This document shows positions 1-7,600 of a stretch of DNA of 10,262 nt, piece by piece. Each line of letters starts with the position of its first letter. Within the stretch, counting starts at the first letter, position 1. The notes under the pieces were generated by a model. The model was given only the letters and a program-made list of their open reading frames with translations. It had not been told where the DNA came from and did not search any database. This DNA is from Solirubrobacterales bacterium (lineage in GTDB: Bacteria; Actinomycetota; Thermoleophilia; Solirubrobacterales; Solirubrobacteraceae): contig DAHVAB010000016.1 of NCBI GenBank assembly GCA_027314825.1, positions 5,092-15,353 of the forward strand, in the 5' to 3' direction. The position numbers were made by a program, and so were the translations under genes.

Positions 1-552
1 ATGGACGAGAAGGTCGTCCTCCACGAGGAGGACATAAGGCGGTCGCTGCTGCGAGTCGCCCACGAGATCGCAGAGGGCAACCCTGAGCCGCAGCGGCTGG
101 CCGTGGTCGGCATCCATCGTCGCGGAGCCGCGCTCGGACGGCGGATCAAGGCGCTGCTCGACGGGATGCTGCCGGTGGATGTCCCGCTCGGCGACCTGGA
201 CATCGGCTTCTACCGCGACGACGTGCTCCAGCGCGCGCAGGCCCCGACCGTCCATGCCTCGCACATCGACTTCGACATCACGGGACGCACCGTCGTCATA
301 GTCGACGACGTCCTCTACACGGGCCGCACGGTGCGCGCCGCGATCGACGCCCTCTTCGACTATGGCCGTCCCCAGCGGGTGCAGCTCGCCGTGATGGTCG
401 ATCGCGGCCACCGCGAGCTGCCGATCAGGCCCGACTATGTGGGAAAGAACCTGCCCACCTCACGCGCGGAGCGGGTGATGGTCCGCGTCAGCGAGCTCGA
501 CGGGGCCGATGAGGTGGCGATCGCCAGGGCCACGGTGGCGGTCGGCGCATGA
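1..552 (+). CDS. pyrR: PyrR, pyrimidine operon regulator / uracil phosphoribosyltransferase
   Basis: The 183-residue product is a full-length type I phosphoribosyltransferase of the PyrR family. The PRPP-binding motif VVIVDDVLYTGRT is at residues 98-110, with the paired acidic residues D102 and D103. The N-terminal pattern (VLHEEDIRRSL, then AHEIAE) and the segment GIHRRGAALGRRI are typical of PyrR rather than of Upp-type uracil phosphoribosyltransferases. Family knowledge: PyrR binds UMP or PRPP and pyr mRNA, lowering expression by attenuation (Bacillus) or by blocking translation (mycobacteria); many members also convert uracil and PRPP to UMP. The window opens exactly at the ATG, so the leader RNA it would bind cannot be seen. 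The stop overlaps the pyrB start as ATGA (549-552), so it is first of the visible coupled genes. The start matches the family N-terminus, but a slightly longer upstream start cannot be excluded. Confidence 0.95.
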   Translation: MDEKVVLHEEDIRRSLLRVAHEIAEGNPEPQRLAVVGIHRRGAALGRRIKALLDGMLPVDVPLGDLDIGFYRDDVLQRAQAPTVHASHIDFDITGRTVVIVDDVLYTGRTVRAAIDALFDYGRPQRVQLAVMVDRGHRELPIRPDYVGKNLPTSRAERVMVRVSELDGADEVAIARATVAVGA

Positions 553-1502
553 GCATGAGCCACCTGCTCTCGATCGAGGATCTCGACCGTGCCGCGATCG
601 AGCGGATCGTCAGCCAGGCGGAGCGCTTCGCCGAGGTCGCCGACCGTGAGATCAAGAAGGTGCCGGCACTGCGCGGGCGGATGGTCCTGAACCTGTTCTA
701 TGAGTCCTCTACCCGCACCCGCTCCTCCTTCGAGCTGGCCGCCAAGCGGCTGTCCGCCGATGTCGTGAACTTCGCAGCCGGCGGCTCGAGCGTGGAGAAG
801 GGCGAGTCGCTGAAGGACACGGTGCTCACGCTCTCCGCCCACCGTCCCGACGTGATCGTGATCCGCACGCCGTGGGTCGGCTCGGCCGAGCTGGTCTCGC
901 GCTGGTGCAACGCCGCGGTGGTGAATGCCGGCGACGGCAAGCACGAGCATCCGACGCAGGCGCTCCTGGACGTCTACACCCTGCGCCGCCGGCTCGGCGC
1001 GCTCGACGGAATGCAGGTGTGGATAGTCGGCGACGTGGCGCACTCGCGGGTCGCCCGCTCGAACATCATCGCGCTGCAGAGGATGGGCGCGAAGGTGACG
1101 GTCGCCGGGCCGCCCACGCTGATCCCGCGCGATATCGAGGCGATGGGATGCGAGGTCCGCTACACCCTCCAGGAGATGCACCGCGCCGACGTGGTCTACG
1201 CGCTGCGGATGCAATTGGAGCGGATGACCGATTCGCTCGTGCCGTCGCGGCGCGAGTATGCGGCGTGGTACCAGATCAACTCGCGACGCCTGCGCCCGCG
1301 CCAGCTGCTCATGCACCCCGGCCCCGTGAACCGCGGCGTGGAGCTCGCCGGCGAGATAGTCGAATCGCCGCGCTCGCTGATCGCCGCGCAGGTGGAAGCG
1401 GGGGTGGTCGTGCGGATGGCGGTCCTCTACGAGCTGCTCTCCGGCGCGCGTCCCGCCGAGAAGCCCTCCCTGCGTCCTGCACCGGAGCCGCAGCCGGCAT
1501 GA
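549..1502 (+). CDS. pyrB: Aspartate carbamoyltransferase catalytic subunit
   Basis: A 317-residue aspartate transcarbamoylase catalytic chain: carbamoyl phosphate plus L-aspartate gives N-carbamoyl-L-aspartate and phosphate. The carbamoyl phosphate motif STRTR is at residues 54-58, the S-x-x-K-G-E-S loop follows at about 80-86, HPTQALLD begins at H134, the second-domain motif GDVAHSRVARSN follows, LRMQ supplies the aspartate-binding Arg/Gln pair, and HPGPVNRG begins at H256. These features together favour aspartate over ornithine as substrate. Length is normal (about 310) apart from a short Pro/Ala-rich tail. ATG 549 overlaps the pyrR stop by 4 bases; ATG 555 in the same frame is a possible alternative. 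No good Shine-Dalgarno precedes it, consistent with coupling to pyrR. No pyrI regulatory subunit is in the window, so feedback probably acts through PyrR and CarB instead. Confidence 0.96.
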   Translation: MSMSHLLSIEDLDRAAIERIVSQAERFAEVADREIKKVPALRGRMVLNLFYESSTRTRSSFELAAKRLSADVVNFAAGGSSVEKGESLKDTVLTLSAHRPDVIVIRTPWVGSAELVSRWCNAAVVNAGDGKHEHPTQALLDVYTLRRRLGALDGMQVWIVGDVAHSRVARSNIIALQRMGAKVTVAGPPTLIPRDIEAMGCEVRYTLQEMHRADVVYALRMQLERMTDSLVPSRREYAAWYQINSRRLRPRQLLMHPGPVNRGVELAGEIVESPRSLIAAQVEAGVVVRMAVLYELLSGARPAEKPSLRPAPEPQPA

Positions 1503-2869
1503 GCGAGCGCTTCGATTCCGCGCCGGCCTTGGTCGGGCGCCCGACGCAGCCCTGCGAGGTCCTCTTCAGCGACGTGCACGTCCTCGACCCGCGCGCCGGG
1601 ATCGACCGCCGCCTGGACGTGCGGGTGTGCGGGGGCGTGATCGCCGAGCTGGCGGAGCCCGGCACGCTGAGCGATACCGACGGGCCGGATCGGCGCTGCG
1701 AGCTGGTGGAGGGCGAGGGCCGCCACCTGCTGCCCGCCTTCTTCGACCCGCACGTGCACCTGCGCTCACCGGGCCAGGAGCACAAGGAGGACATGGAGAC
1801 CGGCACCAGGGCGGCGGCCGCCGGCGGCTTCGGCGCGGTGATCGCGATGCCGAACACCGACCCGGTGATCGACTCGGCGGCGCTCCTGCGCTCGCTGCGC
1901 GACACGGCGCTGCGCGAGGCGCGGGTCCCGGTCGGCTTCACCGCTGCGATCACGCGGGGCCTGCAGGGCGGCGAGCTGACAGAGATGGCCGAGCTTCGCC
2001 AGGAGGGCGTGCTCGCGTTCACCGACGACGGCCGGCCGGTGGCCAGCGCCGGGATGCTGCGCAAGGCCCTGCAATATCAACGGCTCTGCGGCGGCGTGCT
2101 CGCCCTGCACGAGGAGGACCCGTCGCTCTCCGCCGGCGGCAGCATGCGCGAGGGGCCGATATCGGCCGCGCTCGGCCTCTCCGGGATCCCCAGCATCAGC
2201 GAGTCGACGATGGTGGCCCGTGACGCTGAGCTGGCGATCTACGAGCGGGGACGGGTGCACTTCCAGCATCTCAGCGCCGCCGCATCCGTCGAGGCGGTGG
2301 CGGCCGCCAAGGAGCGTGGGGGGGCCGTGAGCGCGGAGGCTACGCCGCACCACCTGCTGCTCACCGAAGAGGCCGTGCGGCCGCTCGATACGAGGATGAA
2401 GATGAACCCGCCGTTGGGCAGCGAGAGCGACCGGCTGGCGATCGTGGATGCGCTGCGCTCAGGGGTGATCGACTGCGTGGCCACCGACCATGCGCCGCAC
2501 GCACGTGAGGAGAAGGAGCTGCCCTTCGAGCAGGCTCCGATGGGGACGACCGGGCTGGAGACGGCCTTCTCGGCGCTCTACACGCATCTGGTCGTTCCCG
2601 GCCTGATCGGCCTGCCGCTGCTCGTGGAGCGGATGACCGCCGGCGCCGCGCTGTTCGGCCTGCCGACCCACACGATCGCGGCCGACGAGCCCGCGAACCT
2701 CGTGCTCGTCGACCTGGATGGCGCCTGGGTGCCTGGCGAGCAGGGGTTCGAGAGCCGCTCGGAGAACTGCTGCTTCGCCGGCAGGCAGCTGAGCGCGACG
2801 GTGCTGATGACGGTTGCGGCCGGGTCGATCGCCTACCGCCGTCGGGCCTTCTCGGTGGTGGGAGCATGA
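1499..2869 (+). CDS. pyrC: Dihydroorotase, class I
   Basis: A 456-residue amidohydrolase-superfamily dihydroorotase that cyclises N-carbamoyl-aspartate to dihydroorotate. Metal and substrate residues are visible: H85-x-H87 in DPHVHLR, the substrate-binding Asn in MPNTDP, H204 in HEED, H257 in the HFQHLSA segment, TPHH at about 282-285, and the catalytic D330 in ATDHAPH. The pattern is that of the long class I enzymes (PyrC of Bacillus and Mycobacterium), not the short E. coli type. It is about 25-30 residues longer than usual because of a polar N-terminal extension (about 17 residues) and a small insertion around residues 54-68. The reading frame stays open far upstream inside pyrB, but ATG 1499 is chosen because it forms an ATGA overlap with the pyrB stop and leads directly into the first family strand. 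The stop overlaps the next gene in the same way. Confidence 0.96.
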   Translation: MSERFDSAPALVGRPTQPCEVLFSDVHVLDPRAGIDRRLDVRVCGGVIAELAEPGTLSDTDGPDRRCELVEGEGRHLLPAFFDPHVHLRSPGQEHKEDMETGTRAAAAGGFGAVIAMPNTDPVIDSAALLRSLRDTALREARVPVGFTAAITRGLQGGELTEMAELRQEGVLAFTDDGRPVASAGMLRKALQYQRLCGGVLALHEEDPSLSAGGSMREGPISAALGLSGIPSISESTMVARDAELAIYERGRVHFQHLSAAASVEAVAAAKERGGAVSAEATPHHLLLTEEAVRPLDTRMKMNPPLGSESDRLAIVDALRSGVIDCVATDHAPHAREEKELPFEQAPMGTTGLETAFSALYTHLVVPGLIGLPLLVERMTAGAALFGLPTHTIAADEPANLVLVDLDGAWVPGEQGFESRSENCCFAGRQLSATVLMTVAAGSIAYRRRAFSVVGA

Positions 2870-3390
2870 GCCTGCTGCGAGCGGCCGACGCCGCGCTGAT
2901 CGTCGTCGATGTGCAGGAGGGATTTCGCTCCTATGAGTGCTTCGCCGCGGTCGCCGATCGCGCCGCCCGGCTCATCGAGGGCGCGCGGATCCTGCAGGTG
3001 CCCGTGCTTCTCAGCGAGCAGTACCCGAAGGGGCTCGGCCACACCGTGCCGGAGCTCGGCCTCGCCGAGCAGCCCGTCCTGGAGAAGACGGTCTTCTCGG
3101 CCGCCCGGGCCGACGGGTTCGACCTTCAGGGCGCAAGCCAGGCGATCCTCTGCGGCATCGAGACTCACGTCTGCGTATCCCAGACCGTGCACGACCTGCT
3201 GGCCGCAGGCGTCGAGGTGCACGTGATCGCCGACGCCACCGGCTCTCGCCATCCCCGCGATCACGAGCTGGGGCTCGCGCGCATGCGCCAGGCGGGCGCC
3301 GCTATAAGCACGGTCGAGGCCGCGCTCTTCGAGCTGCTGGAGCGCGCCGGCACCCCGGAGTTCAAGTCCGTGCAGAGGCTGATCATCTGA
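2866..3390 (+). CDS. Isochorismatase-family cysteine hydrolase (ISOC1/YcaC-like) inside the pyr operon
   Basis: A 174-residue single-domain cysteine hydrolase. The expected catalytic triad is present: D15 in VVDVQEGF, K74 in LEKTVFSA and C103 in CGIETHVCVSQT, just after the strand-end segment where the family's cis-peptide lies. The segments EQYPKGLGHTVPEL (51-64) and EALFEL-like C-terminus (AALFELL) most resemble the ISOC1/ISOC2/YcaC-type branch, whose substrates are poorly known, rather than true isochorismatases or nicotinamidases. No metal-binding Asp-x-His motif of nicotinamidases was recognised. It lies between pyrC and carA with a 4-base ATGA overlap to pyrC, so it is almost certainly co-translated with the pathway. 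Related fold members hydrolyse carbamoyl or amide bonds (N-carbamoylsarcosine amidase, RutB ureidoacrylate amidase, biuret hydrolase), so removal of a carbamoylated by-product is conceivable, but the actual substrate cannot be read from the sequence. Confidence 0.9.
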   Translation: MSLLRAADAALIVVDVQEGFRSYECFAAVADRAARLIEGARILQVPVLLSEQYPKGLGHTVPELGLAEQPVLEKTVFSAARADGFDLQGASQAILCGIETHVCVSQTVHDLLAAGVEVHVIADATGSRHPRDHELGLARMRQAGAAISTVEAALFELLERAGTPEFKSVQRLII

Positions 3391-3443
3391 TGGCCTGCCG
3401 CAGATGCAGCTCGCGAGCGCCCAGGAGGCGACCGGCCCGATGA
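3390..3443 (+). CDS. Possible 17-codon Arg-rich coupling ORF between the hydrolase gene and carA
   Basis: A tiny frame reads MACRRCSSRAPRRRPAR and then stops. Its ATG overlaps the hydrolase stop as TGATG (3388-3392), and its TGA overlaps the carA start as ATGA (3440-3443), so it would close the only break in the chain of coupled genes. Seven of its 17 residues are Arg, and six of those use AGA, AGG or CGA, codons normally scarce in GC-rich actinobacteria. The tandem AGG AGG codons are also the carA Shine-Dalgarno, which by itself explains two of the arginines. It has no family and could be a chance frame: 49 GC-rich bases are easily open. Confidence 0.25.
   Translation: MACRRCSSRAPRRRPAR
3423..3428 (+). 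promoter_or_regulatory. Shine-Dalgarno of carA
   Basis: A perfect AGGAGG lies 11 bases before ATG 3440. It decides the carA start in favour of ATG 3440, because the in-frame ATG at 3404 has no purine-rich site before it. It is the strongest ribosome-binding site in the window, as expected at the one junction where genes do not overlap. Confidence 0.75.
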
Positions 3444-4660
3444 ACAGCAGAGACGCATATGTCCTGCTGGAGGACGGCACCCGCCTGGATGGCTGCGCGT
3501 GCGCCGCCAAGGGCCACGCGGTCGGCGAGGTGGTGTTCACCACCGGCATGTCCGGCTATCAGGAGTCGATGAGCGACCCCTCCTTCGCCGGGCAGCTCTT
3601 GACCTTCACCTACCCGCACATCGGCAACTACGGGGTGAGCGCCCAGGCGATGGAGTCCCAGCGCGTCTGGGCTCGCGCGGCGATCATGCGCGAGGCCTGC
3701 GATCGCGAGGACGCTCCGGGTGCCGAGAGGGGATGGCTGTCGTGGCTGACCGACTGCGGGATACCGGCGATCACCGGGGTCGACACGCGAGCGCTCGTGA
3801 GGCACATCCGCGAGGCCGGCTCGATGCGCGGAGGCGTCTTCGAAGCATCGCTGGCTCCGGCCAAGGCGATGGAGCTCCTGCAGGCCGAGCAGCCGATGAG
3901 CGGACGCGACCTGGCGCGGGTGGTCACCCCGGACGGGGTCAGTGAGCTGGGCGATGGGGAAGGCCCGCTGATCGCCGTGCTGGACACGGGGGTGAAGGCT
4001 TCGATCGTGCGCAACCTGCTCGACCGCGGCGCCCGCGTGCGACTGCACCCGTGCACGAGCTCGGCCGGGGAGCTGCTCGCGGGCGACCCGGACGCGGTGC
4101 TGCTGGCCAACGGCCCCGGCGACCCGGCGGCGCTGCAATATGTGGTGGAGACGGTCAGGCAGCTGCTCGGCGTCAAGCCGGTGTGGGGGATCTGCCTCGG
4201 CCACCAGATGCTCTGCAGGGCGCTCGGCCTCTCTACGTTCAAGCTCCCGTTCGGCCATCGTGGCGCCAACCACCCGGTCAAGGATCTGGCGACCGGGCGC
4301 GTGGAGATCACCTCCCAGAACCACGGCTTCGCGGTGCTCGGCCCCGGCGGCGAGCAGCGGATCGAGCACGATGAGCCGGTGCGCTGGGAGACCGACTTCG
4401 GCGCCGCGCTGCTCTCCCACGTGAACCTCTATGACCGCACCGTGGAGGGCCTGCAGCTGCTGGATGTGCCGGGCGCCAGCGTCCAGTATCACCCGGAGGC
4501 CGGGCCGGGTCCGCACGACAGCACCCACCTCTTCGACCGCTTCCTCACAAGCATCCAGGCTGGGCAGCCGCCCGCCGGCTCCAGCGAGGCCATCCAGGCT
4601 GGGCAGCCGCCTGCCGGCTCCAGCGAGGCCAAGGGGGTGAGCGGTGCCCAGGCGCGATGA
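3440..4660 (+). CDS. carA: Carbamoyl-phosphate synthase small (glutaminase) subunit
   Basis: A 406-residue CarA that hydrolyses glutamine and passes ammonia to CarB. The N-terminal CPSase small-chain domain (YVLLEDGTRLDG, then TTGMSGYQESMSDPSFAGQ) precedes a class I glutamine amidotransferase domain. The nucleophile is C252 in GICLGHQ, and H351 and E353 in YHPEAGPGP complete the triad. The start is ATG 3440, with AGGAGG upstream; an in-frame ATG at 3404 would add 12 residues before the conserved N-terminus and lacks a ribosome-binding site. After the last family residues (about HLFDRFLTSI) there is an added tail of two copies of a 13-residue unit (IQAGQPPAGSSEA) plus a short Lys/Gly/Ala end, making the protein some 20-25 residues longer than E. 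coli CarA. The gene overlaps carB by 17 bases in another frame. Confidence 0.96.
   Translation: MNSRDAYVLLEDGTRLDGCACAAKGHAVGEVVFTTGMSGYQESMSDPSFAGQLLTFTYPHIGNYGVSAQAMESQRVWARAAIMREACDREDAPGAERGWLSWLTDCGIPAITGVDTRALVRHIREAGSMRGGVFEASLAPAKAMELLQAEQPMSGRDLARVVTPDGVSELGDGEGPLIAVLDTGVKASIVRNLLDRGARVRLHPCTSSAGELLAGDPDAVLLANGPGDPAALQYVVETVRQLLGVKPVWGICLGHQMLCRALGLSTFKLPFGHRGANHPVKDLATGRVEITSQNHGFAVLGPGGEQRIEHDEPVRWETDFGAALLSHVNLYDRTVEGLQLLDVPGASVQYHPEAGPGPHDSTHLFDRFLTSIQAGQPPAGSSEAIQAGQPPAGSSEAKGVSGAQAR
4552..4629 (+). repeat. Two-copy 39-bp in-frame tandem repeat at the 3' end of carA
   Basis: Copies are 4552-4590 and 4591-4629. They differ at one base only, C at 4573 against T at 4612, which is a silent change in a proline codon. 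The unit is 13 codons, so the frame is kept and each copy encodes IQAGQPPAGSSEA, a Pro/Gly/Ser/Ala-rich stretch likely to be disordered. The array ends just before the carB ribosome-binding site (purine run AAGGGGG, 4631-4637) and start. The near identity suggests recent duplication. Confidence 0.93.
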
Positions 4661-7600
4661 CATCAAGCGGATCCTGATCCTCGGATCGGGCCCGATCGTG
4701 ATCGGGCAGGCGGCCGAGTTCGACTACTCCGGGGTGCAGGCCTGCAGGGTCCTGCGCCAGGAGGGCTACGAGATCGTGCTCGTCAACTCCAATCCGGCGA
4801 CGATCATGACCGACCCCGAGATCGCCGAGATGACCTACATCGAGCCGCTGCTGCCGGGGCCGGTCGCCAAGGTGATCGAGCAGACCCGGCCGGACGCGCT
4901 GCTGCCGACGCTCGGCGGCCAGACGGCGCTGAACCTCGCCAAGGCGCTGAAGGACGATGGCACGCTCGCACGCTTCTCGGTCGAGCTGATCGGCGCCGAC
5001 TACGACGCGATCGCCTGCGCGGAGGACCGGGAGCTCTTCCGGGAGACGATGCAGAGAGCCGGGCTGAAGATGCCGGCCAGCGCGATCGCGCGCACTGCGG
5101 CGGAGGCCGAGCGGGCGCTCGGGGAGCTGGGGCTGCCCTGCATCGTCCGCCCCGCCTACACGGTCGGCGGACGCGGCGGCGGGATCGCACGCACGCGCGC
5201 CGAGTTCGAGCAGATCGTGGATCGCGGCCTCGCCGCCTCGCCGATCGGGCAGATCCTGCTCGACCAGTCGGTGCTCGGCTGGGGCGAGTTCGAGCTGGAG
5301 GTCATGCGCGACCGGGCGGACAACGTCGTGATCGTCTGCTCGATCGAGAACATCGACCCGATGGGAGTGCACACCGGAGACTCGGTGACCGTCGCCCCGC
5401 AGCAGACGCTCACCGACGCCCTCTACCAGCGGATCCGCGACCAGGCGATCGCGGTGATGCGGGCTGTGGGCGTCGAGACGGGCGGCTCGAACGTCCAGTT
5501 CGCCGTCAATCCGCAGACCGAGGAGATCCTCGTCATCGAGATGAACCCGCGCGTCTCGCGCTCCTCTGCGTTGGCCTCCAAGGCGACCGGCTTCCCGATC
5601 GCGAAGATCGCTGCCCGACTCGCCGTCGGCTACCTGCTGGAGGAGATCGACAACGACATCACCGGGCTTACCCCGGCCAGCTTCGAGCCGAGCCTCGACT
5701 ACGTGGTGGTTAAGTGGCCGCGGTTCGCCTTCGAGAAGTTCCCCGGCAGCGACCAGACCCTCTCCACCCACATGAAGTCGGTGGGGGAGGCGATGGCGAT
5801 CGGGCGCACCTTCTCTCAGGCCTTCGCGAAGGCGATGCGCTCCCGTGAGCTCGACAAGCTGCCGAGCTTGAAGGGCGTGGACGACGCGCGCCTGCTGGAG
5901 GATCTCCGGCTCCCCTCGCCGGACCGCTTCGAGACGATCATGGAGCTGCTGCGACGCGGCACGGGCGTGGATGAGATCCACGAGCGCACCTCGATCGACC
6001 CGTGGTTCCTGCACGAGATGCGGGTGCTGGCCGTCGACCCGCAGGCAGCCGAGCGGGGGCGGCGGACGTTCAAGTCGGTGGATACGTGCGCCGCGGAGTT
6101 CCCGGCCCGGACGCCCTACCACTACTCCAGCTTCGAGCGCGTGAGCGACGGAGCCGGCGCCGCGCCCGCCGAGGAGGTGCACAGGGGGGAGCGGCCCGCA
6201 GTCGTGATCCTCGGCGCGGGACCCAACCGGATCGGCCAGGGGATCGAGTTCGACTACTGCTGCGTGCACGCCGCGATGACGGTCAAGGAGATGGGCGCCG
6301 AAGCGGTGATGATCAACTGCAACCCGGAGACGGTGTCCACCGACTACGACACCTCAGACAGGCTCTACTTCGAGCCGCTCACCCTGGACGATGTGCTCGG
6401 CGTCATCGAGCTGGAGCGCTCGATGGGCGAGCTGGCAGGCGTGATCGTCCAGTTCGGCGGGCAGACCCCGCTGCGGCTCGCGGCCGGGCTGGCGCAGGCG
6501 GGCGTGCCGCTGCTCGGCACCGGGGTCGAGGCGATAGACCTGGCGGAGGATCGCGGCCGCTTCGGCGCGCTGCTCGACAGGCTCGGCCACAGGGCGCCGC
6601 CCTATGCGACCGCGAACGGTCCGGCGGAGGCTCTGCGGCGGGCCGAGGATGTCGGCTATCCGCTGCTGGTCAGGCCCTCCTACGTGCTGGGCGGCAGGGC
6701 GATGGAGATCGTCTACTCGCCCGAGGGGCTGGCCGCCTACCTGCGCCGCGAGGTCGGCAGCGATGGCGAGGGCGATGGCGAGGGGACGTCTGCCAACACG
6801 ATCTACCTCGACCGCTTCCTGGAGAACGCGGTGGAGGTGGACGTGGATGCGCTCTGCGACGGGGAGGAGGTGTGGATCGGCGGGATCATGCAGCACGTCG
6901 AGGAGGCGGGGGTGCATTCGGGCGACAGCGCCTGCGTGCTGCCGCCGCACTCGCTCGGGGAGGAGATGCTCCAGCAGATCCGCGACGCCACCCGCGCGAT
7001 AGCGCTGGAGATCGGGGTGCTCGGGCTGATCAACGTGCAGTATGCGATCCACCATGGCCGCCTGCATGTGATCGAGGCCAACCCTCGCGCCTCGCGCACC
7101 GTGCCCTTCGTCTCAAAGGCGGTGGGAGCGCCGCTGGCCAAGCTGGCCTGCAGGATCATGCTCGGGCAGCGGATCGCCGAGCTGGGCCTGCCGCGCGAGC
7201 GGGAAGGGCTCGGCTTCGGCGATCACGTCTCGGTCAAGGAGGCGGTGATGCCGTTCGACCGCTTCGACGGTGTGGATGCGCTGCTCGGCCCGGAGATGCG
7301 ATCGACCGGCGAGGTGATGGGCATCGCCCGCGACTTCCCGACCGCGTTCGCGAAGGCTCAGGCGGCCGCCGGGGTGCCGCTGCCCTCGGGCGGCACGGCC
7401 TTCATCTCGGTCACCGACTCCGACAAGCCGGGCGCCTTCGCGATCGCACAGATCCTGCACGACGCCGGATTCGCGATCCTGGCCACGCGGGGGACGGCGG
7501 AGGCGATCGCACGGATGGGCGTACCGGTGACCGCGCTGAATAAGATCGCCGACGGCTCCCCGAACGTGCTGGAGTGGATAGGGCGGGGAGAGGTGGACAT

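Noticed and set aside
1..30. PyrR-binding attenuator or leader
   Set aside because: The window begins at the pyrR ATG, so any leader RNA is outside what can be seen.
872..1498. Open frame continuing upstream of pyrC through pyrB
   Set aside because: It is in a different frame from pyrB, encodes low-complexity Arg/Ala/Gly-rich sequence with no family match, and PyrB fully accounts for the stretch. ATG 1499 with ATGA overlap is the natural start.
3409..3418. Perfect 10-bp palindrome GCTCGCGAGC before carA
   Set aside because: It has no loop, no T-tract and no second copy. Short GC palindromes are common at this base composition, so neither operator nor terminator is supported.
3404..3439. Longer carA from ATG 3404
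   Set aside because: It has no ribosome-binding site and adds 12 residues before the conserved N-terminus, whereas ATG 3440 has AGGAGG upstream.
4545..6269. Long minus-strand open frame (574 codons) opposite carA/carB, and similar long antisense frames elsewhere
   Set aside because: These are typical GC-rich shadow frames: His/Arg/Asp-rich translations without recognisable domains, opposite genes with intact catalytic motifs.
6002..7543. Second plus-strand frame of 513 codons inside carB
   Set aside because: Its Arg/Gly/Ala-rich translation has no domain, and the CarB frame holds the ATP-grasp and MGS motifs throughout. It also does not explain the CarB contraction, because both flanks are in the same CarB frame.
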